Source: Bacteroidales bacterium
GTDB taxonomy: Bacteria > Bacteroidota > Bacteroidia > Bacteroidales > UBA932
Direction of reading: 5' to 3'
Length of the DNA: 60,080 nt
Assembly (NCBI GenBank): GCA_017477465.1
Contig: JAFUVU010000036.1
Coordinates: 1 to 60,080 of the forward strand
Positions 17,937 to 25,971 of the stretch are shown one piece after another. Each line of letters begins with the position of its first letter. Position 1 is the first letter of the stretch. A model generated the notes under the pieces. It made no database searches, was not told the DNA's origin, and saw only the letters and a program-made list of their open reading frames with translations. Both the position numbers and the translations under genes were made by a program.

Positions 17937-19508
17937 TTAGTTGTTGAACGGTTTCTGGTCCCACCAGAGGCGTACGCCGGCGTTGTCGGCACCGCCAAGG
18001 GCTTCGACACCGGATTCATAACCCACTTTGTTGTCGCTCTGCTCCGATACGGGATAAGGAACGCGGCGGATGCCCTGGCTGGTTTCGACGACGCCGTTGG
18101 AGAAGTTCTTCACGGGTTCAATCAGGACAGGGTAGTGGAGCCGGCGGTATTCGGCCCAGGCTTCGGCGCCATTGGGGAAGAGGGCGAGCCATTTCTGCGT
18201 GCCGATTTTCTCGAGCTTGGCTTCCACGCTGGCGTTTTCCTTCCAGGCGATGGTGACGCTTGAAGGGGCGGCTGCGTTGTTGCGGCTCACATTGTCTTTG
18301 AAGGCCGCAGGGACGGCGCTGCTGTTGGCAAGGTAGGAGGAGACGCCTTCGGCACCCCATTCTTCGAAGGAGAGGCGGATGCCTTCTTCGTAGAAGTCCT
18401 GTGCGCTTCCACCGGCATTCCAGCCAATCAGGGCGGCCTCGGCCTTAAGGAAGGCGACTTCTGCGGCGTTCATCCAGCAAAGCTTGTAGATACCGGCGTT
18501 GGGGGCAGATACCTTGCCGGCCGCATTGCCATAGCTGGTCCAAGTTGAAGGCGCGACTGCGGCACGTACTCCGTGGAGAGCTCCGTCGGCTGCGGGTTTT
18601 GCGTAGAGGAATCTGCGGGGGTCGTTATATCCGTTCAGATATACGTCCATGGAAGCGCCCATCTGGGTTTCACCGTTGCCGAAGTTGAGGTTGATTTCGG
18701 AGATGGGGTGGTGCTCCACGCCGCTCATAATTGCGTTGCCGGAGTTTGTCTCAATCATGCCGAGGGTGTTGGTTAAAGACTTTTCAGCCTCGGTGCGGGC
18801 AAGCTCTTCGTCGGCAAAGCGGACGCGCATTGCAAGGCGCAGGCGGAGGGAGTTTGCGAACTGGACCCACTTGGTGGCGTCGCCGCCGTAAACGAGGTCG
18901 TAGTCTTCAAGCAGTTTTGCGCCGCTTGCGGCAACTTTCTCGAGGATTTCGATGGACTCGTCCAATTCCTGGAAGAACTGGCTGTAAACTACGTCCAGGG
19001 GATCGTACACATTTGTGAGTTCGCCGTAGTGTGAGTATGCGATGGGACCATAGTAGTCGGCCACCTGGTGCATGGAAGCAACTTTCAGGACCTTTGCTAG
19101 GGCAAGTTCATTTTCCATGCCGAGCTCTGTCGCTGACTCTTCGAAGTCCTTGTAACCGCCCATGGCGTACTCGTATTTGACTGTGAACATGCGGCGGTGC
19201 CAGCCGTCGTTGACATCCCAGCCGGCATGGTGACCGTCCCAGTTGGTGGGCGAAAGGTAGCCGCACCATGTGTCGGCGCAGAGATTGTACATGATCTGGT
19301 AATCGGAATCCAGGTATGTACCGTCGCGGAAGATAATGACGGAGCGCTCAAGCTGCTGCAGCATGCCGCCGATGGCAAGACCGTCCTGGGCCATCTGCTT
19401 GTCGCTGACGCCGAACTGGTCTTTGTTGATGTCCTCAAAGCCTTTGGTACATGCAGGAAGCAGGGCTATAACGCCTGCGAGGAGAATCGAATTGAATATA
19501 TTTTTCAT
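17937..19508 (-). CDS. susD-like: SusD/RagB-family nutrient-binding lipoprotein, 523 aa
   Basis: Outer-surface lid of a SusCD glycan importer, of the SusD-like_2 type. Seen: lipoprotein signal (IALLPACTKGFEDINKDQFG), TPR-like helices, YYGPIAYSHYGELTNVYDPLD near 195, and the late region QKWLALFPNGAEAWAEYRRL (binding-site type). The ATG at 19508 is preferred to the one at 19514 because a ggag sequence sits 9 nt before it and only 3 nt before the other. It follows the SusC gene by about 15 nt. The partner SusC has an unusual C-terminal domain. Confidence 0.93.
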   Translation of the reverse strand: MKNIFNSILLAGVIALLPACTKGFEDINKDQFGVSDKQMAQDGLAIGGMLQQLERSVIIFRDGTYLDSDYQIMYNLCADTWCGYLSPTNWDGHHAGWDVNDGWHRRMFTVKYEYAMGGYKDFEESATELGMENELALAKVLKVASMHQVADYYGPIAYSHYGELTNVYDPLDVVYSQFFQELDESIEILEKVAASGAKLLEDYDLVYGGDATKWVQFANSLRLRLAMRVRFADEELARTEAEKSLTNTLGMIETNSGNAIMSGVEHHPISEINLNFGNGETQMGASMDVYLNGYNDPRRFLYAKPAADGALHGVRAAVAPSTWTSYGNAAGKVSAPNAGIYKLCWMNAAEVAFLKAEAALIGWNAGGSAQDFYEEGIRLSFEEWGAEGVSSYLANSSAVPAAFKDNVSRNNAAAPSSVTIAWKENASVEAKLEKIGTQKWLALFPNGAEAWAEYRRLHYPVLIEPVKNFSNGVVETSQGIRRVPYPVSEQSDNKVGYESGVEALGGADNAGVRLWWDQKPFNN

Positions 19509-19523
19509 ATGCATGGTCTCCTA

Positions 19524-22500
19524 TTATTTAACGATGCACACGGCAACGCGGTTGGACTCGGGACTCTGGGCGGCGTCACGGTCGCTGCCATTGGCGCTGT
19601 AGCTGATGCGGTTGGCGGGGATGCCGGCTTTTTCGAGCATCTGAGCCACCTTGGCGGCGCGCTCTTCCGAGAGTTCTTTATTGTACTCGGCCGAACCTGT
19701 GCCGCTGTCGGCATAGCCTGTGATGGTAATCTTGGCATCCGGGTTGTCTTCGAGAATCTGGGCAATCTTGCCCAGCTTGAAGGCTTCCTCGGGGCGGATT
19801 TCGGCTTTGTTGATGATGAAGTAGAGGTCGTCTTCATAAGTGCCTTCGAGGGTCTTGCCGTCGGAGACTTTGACTTCCTTGACAACTTCCTTGATTACTT
19901 CAACGGGAACTTCCTTGATAACTTCCTTCTCAATGATTTTCACATTGTCGTTCTTGGCCACGTAAGGCTCCACGTGTACTGGAGCGGCCGGGGCCTTGGA
20001 AGCGGTGCTGCCGCCGAACTTGACCTTTACGGAGAAGCCCAGGCTGCGGGTAGAAGGCTGCATGAAGTAGTCCACGCCCTGGTTGTAAGTGCCTACGTTT
20101 GCGGTCATTTCAGGGTCGAAAGGAGCCTTTAGGTAGAGCATTGCAAGGTTGTTGCCTACCACGGAGAGGTTCAGGCCCTTGAGCCAGTTCCAACCCCATT
20201 TGGCAACGGGGAAGTCGTAACCCAGGGAAACCTCGGCAAGGCGGACGTTGGTGGCGTCATAGACGTACTGGCTCATTACGCCGTCGCGCACGCCGAGGAC
20301 CTGATAGTAGGCCTGGACATCGCTCTGGCGCATGCCGTTGATTTCGAAATATCCGATTTCGCGGGCATCGGCAGTGTCCTGAGATATGCCGAAGTAGTCC
20401 AGGATGGCCTGAGTCTTGGAAATAGCCACACCACCCAGACGGGCCGTGAAGAGGAAGCTGGCGGTGAGGCCGCCGTATCCCAGGTGGCCGCCCCAGCTCA
20501 GCCTGTGCTTGGCATCCGTGGAGCCGGCGTAGATCATGTCTTTTTCGTCATAGTCGGCCTTGATCATGCCGGCGTTGGTGGCGTCGTAGTAGCCGTGTTC
20601 GTCGGTGGCGATGGTGGTGACATATACATCACCCAGGGTGCCGCCTTCATAAAGGAACTGCTTTACGCCGGAGAAACCGCCGACGGGAAGTCCGTTGCCG
20701 TCATATACCTGTCCGGTTACGGGATCCTTGAAGCTCAGGCTCACTATCCTGTTCTGGTTCCATGTCCAGGTGAAGAAGGTGCCCCAGTTGAGCTTGCCGG
20801 CCGAGTCGTCGTAGCGGAGAGATGTCTCTACGCCCCAGTTGTCCACCTGACCGCCGTTGAGGTAAATGTCGCTGTTGGTGGAAGTGGAGGACAGGCGGGG
20901 GTTGTAGAACTGATTGAAGGTGCTTGCTTTATAATAGGTGGCGTCCAGCTGAACCTTGCTGTCAAAGAAATGGACATTGGTACCTATTTCCCAAGACTTT
21001 GTACGCTCGGGTTGAAGGTCGGTGTTGGCGCGGCGGGTGTTGCGGGTAATGGTGCCGTTATTCTGCGTTGCGCGGGGATCCAGCAGGTACAGGGCCGGGT
21101 CGGGCGAGTTACCTACTTCGGAATAAGAAGCGCGGAGTTTCCAGTAAGGGAAGAAACTGCTCTTGAGGGCAGGGATTATCTCCGTCATTATGCCGGAAAG
21201 GCCGATGGTGGGGTAGGTGATGGCACCGGCTGTCCAGAGGGTTGAGTTCCAGTCGGCCCTGAAGGTCATGTCCAGATATACTTTGCTGCGGTAGCCGACC
21301 TGGGCGTTTGCGAAGACTGACTGGTTCTGGTAGCGGTACCCGTCACTGCCGATACTTGCGTTGGCGCTCGACCGGTTGATGTTGGAAAGGTCGAACTTGT
21401 TGTTGACCTGGGCCAGCGGGCCGCCTACGAAGTCGGTGCGGAATATGACGTCGTCAATATTGGCGCCCACGACGCCGGAAACGTTCACGACATTGTCGCC
21501 GAAGTATTTATTGAATGTGGCCAGCACTTCGCCGAATTTCTGCTCGGTGAACTGGTTGTTGCGGCTGTACAGACCGTGCTTGGAACCCTCGGTGAAAAGG
21601 GTGTTGGTGCCGGCGTCGAATTTCCTTTCCTGCACTTCGTCGGTGCGGTCGAATTTGGCGCGGGCGCTGAGGGTGAGCCATTTCCAGGGCTTATAGGAGA
21701 GCTGGGCGCTTCCCATCAGACGGTTCTTGCCGTTCTGCCATTTCTGATGTTCGGTAATCCAGTAGGGGTTCTGCATGGAATACTCGAAGTTGTAGGGCCA
21801 GAACTGGGTCTTGAAGCCGCGGCCGGTGTCGTAGCGCTCGTACACCTGAAGTTTGGAGAAGTCGTCGCCTGCAGGGAAGAGGTAAACGGGAACGACGGGG
21901 TTGCCGTATTCACCCTGGGCAATCATGTTCTGCTCGTTCACTCGGCCGTAGGTGATGTTGACGTCCATGGTGAGGATGTCCTTCACTATGTCGGTGGTGT
22001 TGCGGAAACTTAGGTTGTATCTGTCCACATTGTTGTTATGCACAATGCCGCGTGCATTTGCAACTGAGGCCGATACATAGGTCTGGCTGCGGTCGTTACC
22101 GGTGCTAAGGGACAGGGAATTCACCTCGTTCACGCCGGTCTGGAAAAAGTCGCGGGGGTTGTAGGTCGAGGGAACTGCCAGTTTCGGGCCCCAGCTGTAG
22201 TAAGACCCGGGAGAAGATGCTCCGTAGGTGTTTTGGAACTCGGGCATCACATAGGCACGGGAGAAGCTGGTATTGTTGGAATAGTTGATTTCCAGTTTAT
22301 CCTTGTCGCCTTTCTTTGTAGTGATGATGATAACACCGTTTGCAGCGTTTGCGCCGTACAGGGCGGCGGCTGATGGGCCGGAGAGGACGGAAATGCTCTC
22401 GATGTCGTCCTGGTTCAGGGAGCCCAGAACGTCACCGGTCTGTCCGGCACCGGCGTAAGTGCCTTCCGGCTGTTCGCCGCGAAGGGACTGCATGGGAATA

Positions 22501-22805
22501 CCGTCGATGACGTACAGAGCGTTGTTGTTGTTCGAGATTGACTTCGAACCGCGCATCACGATACGGGAGCTGCCGCCCACGCCGGTCGAGGACTGGCTGA
22601 TGGAGACACCGGCCACCTTACCGTTGAGGCTGTTCACGAAAGAACCAACCGGAGAGACGCTCTCCAGTTTGGTCTGCTGTACGTTGTAGGAGAGGGATTT
22701 TTCCTCTTTCTTGATACCCATGGCGGTGACAACAGTCGCATTGAGTGCGATGTTGGCACTTGCAAGAGTGACATTGATGACAGAGCGGCCGTTAATTTGC
22801 TCCAC
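19524..22805 (-). CDS. susC-like: SusC/RagA TonB-dependent transporter fused to a C-terminal OmpA domain (main part)
   Basis: Outer-membrane glycan importer. Seen: plug domain with ALYVIDGIPMQS and the box SVLSGPSAAALYGANAANGV (about 95-165), a 22-strand type barrel, and a last strand around RSLGFSVKVKFGG (about 918-930). It then continues with a linker (about 930-990) containing KEVIKEVPVEVIKEV and an OmpA-type domain (about 992-1093) with GYADSGTGSAEYNKELSEER; Asp1033 and Arg1049 are the usual diaminopimelate-binding positions. Ordinary SusC proteins end at the barrel. The first part of the gene (signal peptide and carboxypeptidase-like domain) is at 22889-23074 in another frame; a run of eight G at 22901-22908 separates the two frames, and the true frame runs up to it. 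The GTG at 22805 is not a real start. It heads the SusD-GH18-lipoprotein operon. Confidence 0.92.
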   Translation of the reverse strand: MEQINGRSVINVTLASANIALNATVVTAMGIKKEEKSLSYNVQQTKLESVSPVGSFVNSLNGKVAGVSISQSSTGVGGSSRIVMRGSKSISNNNNALYVIDGIPMQSLRGEQPEGTYAGAGQTGDVLGSLNQDDIESISVLSGPSAAALYGANAANGVIIITTKKGDKDKLEINYSNNTSFSRAYVMPEFQNTYGASSPGSYYSWGPKLAVPSTYNPRDFFQTGVNEVNSLSLSTGNDRSQTYVSASVANARGIVHNNNVDRYNLSFRNTTDIVKDILTMDVNITYGRVNEQNMIAQGEYGNPVVPVYLFPAGDDFSKLQVYERYDTGRGFKTQFWPYNFEYSMQNPYWITEHQKWQNGKNRLMGSAQLSYKPWKWLTLSARAKFDRTDEVQERKFDAGTNTLFTEGSKHGLYSRNNQFTEQKFGEVLATFNKYFGDNVVNVSGVVGANIDDVIFRTDFVGGPLAQVNNKFDLSNINRSSANASIGSDGYRYQNQSVFANAQVGYRSKVYLDMTFRADWNSTLWTAGAITYPTIGLSGIMTEIIPALKSSFFPYWKLRASYSEVGNSPDPALYLLDPRATQNNGTITRNTRRANTDLQPERTKSWEIGTNVHFFDSKVQLDATYYKASTFNQFYNPRLSSTSTNSDIYLNGGQVDNWGVETSLRYDDSAGKLNWGTFFTWTWNQNRIVSLSFKDPVTGQVYDGNGLPVGGFSGVKQFLYEGGTLGDVYVTTIATDEHGYYDATNAGMIKADYDEKDMIYAGSTDAKHRLSWGGHLGYGGLTASFLFTARLGGVAISKTQAILDYFGISQDTADAREIGYFEINGMRQSDVQAYYQVLGVRDGVMSQYVYDATNVRLAEVSLGYDFPVAKWGWNWLKGLNLSVVGNNLAMLYLKAPFDPEMTANVGTYNQGVDYFMQPSTRSLGFSVKVKFGGSTASKAPAAPVHVEPYVAKNDNVKIIEKEVIKEVPVEVIKEVVKEVKVSDGKTLEGTYEDDLYFIINKAEIRPEEAFKLGKIAQILEDNPDAKITITGYADSGTGSAEYNKELSEERAAKVAQMLEKAGIPANRISYSANGSDRDAAQSPESNRVAVCIVK

Positions 22806-22888
22806 TACATCTTCCTGTCCGATGTACGAGAAGCGCAGGGATGTAGCTGAGGCGGGAACAGCGATGGAGTAGTTCCCGTCCAGGTCAG

Positions 22889-23074
22889 TTATTGCACCGA
22901 GGGGGGGGTAACTCCTTCTACAGTCACGCTTGCGCCGATGAGCGGCTCACCGTAGTCATCGGTTACGGTTCCTGTCACGGTCCGTGTCTGGGCCATGGCA
23001 AGTCCGCCTGCGATGAACAGTCCTGCAATAGCGGCGAGCGCTCCTGCTAAGACTTTCTTAAGTTGGTAACTCAT
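22889..23074 (-). pseudogene. N-terminal part of the SusC gene, frame-shifted
   Basis: Encodes the signal peptide (residues 1-29, ending GGLAMAQ) and the start of the carboxypeptidase D-like domain (VTGTVTDDYGEPLIGASVTV). After VEGVTPP the frame runs through eight C on the coding strand and meets a stop (SVQ*). With one more C, or two fewer, the reading continues as LGAITDLDGNYSIAVPA and joins the SusC protein ending at 19524. So this is one gene of about 1,180 codons broken at a homopolymer. It could be a sequencing error, a mutation, or slippage-based switching. Confidence 0.85.
22901..22908. repeat. poly-G tract (8 G) at the SusC frameshift
   Basis: A run of eight G on the + strand (C on the coding strand) lies exactly where the two SusC frames need to be joined. 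It is the simplest site of the length change. Confidence 0.85.
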
Positions 23075-23137
23075 AAGGTGTTAATTGGTTAATACTGTGA
23101 AAGTTGTAAATTGTCTTTGTTAAATAGTTTTAGCACG

Positions 23138-23145
23138 CAAAGTTA
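23138..23145 (-). promoter_or_regulatory. -7 box of the SusCD operon
   Basis: taactttg on the minus strand (TAnnTTTG), 63 nt before the SusC ATG. This leaves an untranslated leader of roughly 55 nt. Confidence 0.55.
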
Positions 23146-23166
23146 CAAAATAAATCCGAAATATGC

Positions 23167-23192
23167 CTAAAAAGATTTAGCATTTTTTGCTA
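23167..23192 (-). terminator. weak terminator after DUF1573 gene
   Basis: On the minus strand tagca/tgcta (5 bp, A-rich loop) overlaps the stop codon and is followed by ctttttagg. The stem is short, so termination may be partial. Confidence 0.4.
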
Positions 23193-23927
23193 TTTCTTTA
23201 CAGCAAGTACGGTCAGTTTTTCTTCCGTAGGCTTTCCGTTAACTTTTGGCTGAATGGTAAACTTCACTGAATCAATGCCTTCCGGCATGGTGAACTTTAC
23301 ATGAATGGTGTCCCGCTCATCGGCCTTCATAAGACCTGGCTGGCGCATCCTCAGGTAGGGTTGCCACTGCTCCGGGATGTCGAAGGTGATGTCGGCCTTT
23401 CGGCTGCCTCCGTTGCCGTGGCGGAAGAACATGTCCTTGGTCTGGCCCGGCGCGGCGCTGCCGAAAGACAGCACCTTGTGGCTCATGTACAGACCCTCGC
23501 CCATCGCATAGGGCCGGTCTTCCTGGATTGGATGCTTATATCCTATGACTTCTCCTTTGATGACCAGGCTGCGGCTCTTGACGGGCGAGTTTTGGTAGTA
23601 GACTACTATCTGTTCCATCATCTGACCTGGCCTGTAGGCGGGATTGTAGGTGACTTCCAGCATTTCGTCATTTCCCGGAGCCACCGGCTTGCGGTCAAAA
23701 TGTACCTCGGTGCAGCTGCAGGGAGTATAAAGGCGCAACGGGAAGAGGGTGTCCGGATAGTCGTTCCTGACCAGAAGGCGCACAGTAACCGGTCCTTCGA
23801 TTTCCTTAATCTTTCCAAGGTCGGCCTCTGTTGATGTTGTAGTGCGTATGGTGCGGATGCCGTCCTTCGGCCCGCATGAGGCCAAAAGCACTAAAGCCCC
23901 CGCCACCGAAAGCACTCCCTTTGACAT
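23190..23927 (-). CDS. DUF1573 lipoprotein, 245 aa
   Basis: Small secreted protein with a DUF1573 immunoglobulin-like domain (about 40-140 from the chosen start; YTPCSCTEVHFDRKPVAPG matches the conserved CSC segment) and a second beta domain. The ATG at 23927 gives MSKGVLSVAGALVLLASC, a compact lipoprotein signal. Earlier in-frame ATGs at 23948, 23969, 23993 and 24014 lie inside an interspersed repeat and would add arginine-rich peptides (MRFFASLRMTKG), so they are not preferred. It follows the GH29 stop by about 80 nt and is probably co-transcribed. Function is unknown; DUF1573 proteins are common in Bacteroidota envelopes. Confidence 0.82.
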   Translation of the reverse strand: MSKGVLSVAGALVLLASCGPKDGIRTIRTTTSTEADLGKIKEIEGPVTVRLLVRNDYPDTLFPLRLYTPCSCTEVHFDRKPVAPGNDEMLEVTYNPAYRPGQMMEQIVVYYQNSPVKSRSLVIKGEVIGYKHPIQEDRPYAMGEGLYMSHKVLSFGSAAPGQTKDMFFRHGNGGSRKADITFDIPEQWQPYLRMRQPGLMKADERDTIHVKFTMPEGIDSVKFTIQPKVNGKPTEEKLTVLAVKK

Positions 23928-24020
23928 TCTGAGCACTCCCTTTGTCATTCTGAGCGCCCCCTTTGTCATTCTGAGCGAAGCGAAGAATCTCATAGTCCTG
24001 ACAAAGAATCTCATAGTCCT
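23913..24020 (+). repeat. interspersed repeat, three tandem units
   Basis: Three units of the type ccctttgtcattctgagcg follow one another (the first has gacatt), and the last continues into gaagcgaagaatctc. Then a 20-bp piece (aagaatctcatagtcctga type) is present twice. It covers the 5' region of the DUF1573 gene and touches the GH29 stop. Same family and same orientation as 29411-29480, 49357-49392 and 59346-59438. Confidence 0.8.
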
Positions 24021-25828
24021 GAAACAGTGTCGTTGTACAGGCCGAAGCCGTTAAGCACCGGGCAGGCAAGGGCGCTCTTTATTTGAATGCGGACAGCATC
24101 CGTAGTGACAGTCGAACCAAGAAGTATGCGCTTATAGCCGATGGTGGTGCCGCTCACCCAGTTGCTCCAGGAGCCGTTTTTCTTTACCTGTACAGTGAAA
24201 CTTTCCACCCTCTGTCCGAGCGGAATGTACTCCTGCAGCATAACGCGGTTGAAGGTCTTGCTGCCGGCGAGCTGCAGCTCGATATCCACGGTCTTTACGG
24301 CGTCGTCGGTGGCGAAGTAGCTGTCGTAATTGCCGTCAAGCATGTTCTGGGCGGCATATCCGCTGTAGTTTCCGCGCACATTCGAGGCCGATGCCGTGGC
24401 ACCGTCGGCAAGGTTGGTGTTGAAAATCTGCTTGCGCATGCGCGTAAACTCCTCAATGACAGTCTTTTCCTTGCTGCCGATGACGCCGCTGCGGTCCGGA
24501 GGTACGTTCATCAGGAACACGCCGTTGCGGCCGACGCTGGTGTAGTAGATGCGCATCAGGTCCTTCGCGCTCTTGACATTGTCGCTGGGGTCGTAGAACC
24601 AGCCGTCGCGGTCGCCGATGTCCTGGATGGAGAAGTCGCATTCGGCCGGTACCCAGGATTCGCCGTTTCGGTCGCCGCTGCCCAGGACGGTTTCATAATT
24701 GTTGCCGGCATGACCGGGAGTGATGCCGCGGCTTTCTACGTTCAGGGTGCTCCAGTTGGTCTCGCCTGCGGCACCGTTCTCGTTGCCTACCCAGCGGCAG
24801 CCGGGGCCGCCGTCGGAGAAGATGACGCAGTCCGGATTCACGCCCAGGATAGCCTCGTGCACCGAGGGCCAGTCAAAGTTGCCGGCATGGTTGCCGTCCA
24901 GCCAGAATTCCACGACGGGAGAATATTTTGTCATGAGGTCTTTGGCCGAGCTCTTGTACATCTTCTCGTATTCCTGCGTGGACTTGCCGCTTATCTCAAT
25001 CATACGGTCCCAGGGGGAGAGGTAGATACCCATCGCTACGCCGTATTTATTGCAGGCGTCGCGCACGGCTTTGACTACGTCCGTATGGTTCTTGGCTTTG
25101 GAATTGGCGACGTCGGTGGTGCTTTCGGGGTTGTCCCAGAGGCAGAAGCCGTCGTGGTGTTTGGCGGTGAGGATCACTTCTTTGAACCCGTTGTCGGCAG
25201 CGGTTTTAACCCACTGATCGGCATCGATTGCCGTAGGGGTGTAGTTGTTCAGAAGCATTTCCTCGCTCCAGTCTATGCCTTCATTTTCCCCGTCGTATCC
25301 GGAGAAAGTAGCCTGGCCGAAGTGGTAGAACATAAGCATTTCCCTCTTCTGCCATGCCAGCTGTCCGGCCGACGGAACGGCACCATAAGCTGCGGGAGCC
25401 CCGGGGTCTGAAGGGTCGGGCTGCGGGTTTGGATTGGGGTCGGGTTCCGGGTCCGGTGACGGAGTCCAGTGGCCCACTACAGTTATTTCGCAACTGGCGG
25501 TAAAGCCTCCCTCGGCAGTTTTTACGCTTACGGTGGCATTTCCTTCGTCCACTGCCCTGCCTTCGCCGCTTTGTGCGTCTATGGTGACGATGCTCTCATC
25601 CGAGCTGCTCCATAGAAGTGTCTGATTTGTAGCATTTGCAGGCACGACTCTGGCTTTGAGCGTAAAGCTGTCGCCGGCTCCCAGAGACAATTCTGTGCGG
25701 GTGAGAATGACGCCCGTGACGGCTACTTCCTTGTTTTCTTGTGAATTTTGGTTGGCCTCTGGCGTGCAGGTGCAGCCGAAAGCCAATGCGATGGCCATAA
25801 GGGCCAGGGATTTGATGACAGATTTCAT
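24011..25828 (-). CDS. GH29 alpha-L-fucosidase with Big_2 and F5/8-type domains, 605 aa
   Basis: Releases alpha-linked L-fucose, probably from host or mucin-type glycans. Seen: lipoprotein-like signal (LALMAIALAFGCTCTPEA), a bacterial Ig-like Big_2 domain (about 36-118), a proline/aspartate linker (about 120-145), the GH29 barrel (about 150-465) with AKHHDGFCLWDNPES and the nucleophile in VVEFWLDGNHAG (Asp311), and a C-terminal galactose-binding/F5-8 type domain (about 470-600). The WDNPEST segment suggests the alpha-1,3/4 subfamily (inference). It has its own promoter word at 25860-25867. The 3' end touches an interspersed repeat. Confidence 0.92.
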   Translation of the reverse strand: MKSVIKSLALMAIALAFGCTCTPEANQNSQENKEVAVTGVILTRTELSLGAGDSFTLKARVVPANATNQTLLWSSSDESIVTIDAQSGEGRAVDEGNATVSVKTAEGGFTASCEITVVGHWTPSPDPEPDPNPNPQPDPSDPGAPAAYGAVPSAGQLAWQKREMLMFYHFGQATFSGYDGENEGIDWSEEMLLNNYTPTAIDADQWVKTAADNGFKEVILTAKHHDGFCLWDNPESTTDVANSKAKNHTDVVKAVRDACNKYGVAMGIYLSPWDRMIEISGKSTQEYEKMYKSSAKDLMTKYSPVVEFWLDGNHAGNFDWPSVHEAILGVNPDCVIFSDGGPGCRWVGNENGAAGETNWSTLNVESRGITPGHAGNNYETVLGSGDRNGESWVPAECDFSIQDIGDRDGWFYDPSDNVKSAKDLMRIYYTSVGRNGVFLMNVPPDRSGVIGSKEKTVIEEFTRMRKQIFNTNLADGATASASNVRGNYSGYAAQNMLDGNYDSYFATDDAVKTVDIELQLAGSKTFNRVMLQEYIPLGQRVESFTVQVKKNGSWSNWVSGTTIGYKRILLGSTVTTDAVRIQIKSALACPVLNGFGLYNDTVSGL

Positions 25829-25859
25829 CTGTTATTTTGAATAAAACGTTTTAGCGCTA

Positions 25860-25867
25860 CAAATATA
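25860..25867 (-). promoter_or_regulatory. -7 box of GH29 gene
   Basis: tatatttg on the minus strand (TAnnTTTG), 31 nt before the ATG. Confidence 0.5.
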
Positions 25868-25879
25868 CAAATACTTTTT

Positions 25880-25962
25880 TAAAATGTAAAAATAACCTGC
25901 TTCATAAGCGACATTTGCCCGGAATAGGACCAGCGGAGCGACTGGCGCGTTGAAGCAGGTTA
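25880..25962 (-). terminator. terminator after GH2 beta-galactosidase
   Basis: A perfect 12-bp inverted repeat (taacctgcttca at 25893-25904, tgaagcaggtta at 25951-25962) begins 10 nt after the GH2 stop. On the minus strand it is followed by an AT-rich stretch with T runs. The 46-nt loop holds a second small hairpin (ccag/ctgg). Confidence 0.65.
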
Positions 25963-25971
25963 TCTTTTAAA

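Noticed and set aside
19509-19514. upstream ATG for SusD
   Set aside because: Only 3 nt from the ggag sequence, too close for a ribosome site; the second ATG has proper spacing.
24083-25411. 442-codon open frame on the + strand
   Set aside because: Antisense to GH29 fucosidase; no domain-like pattern.
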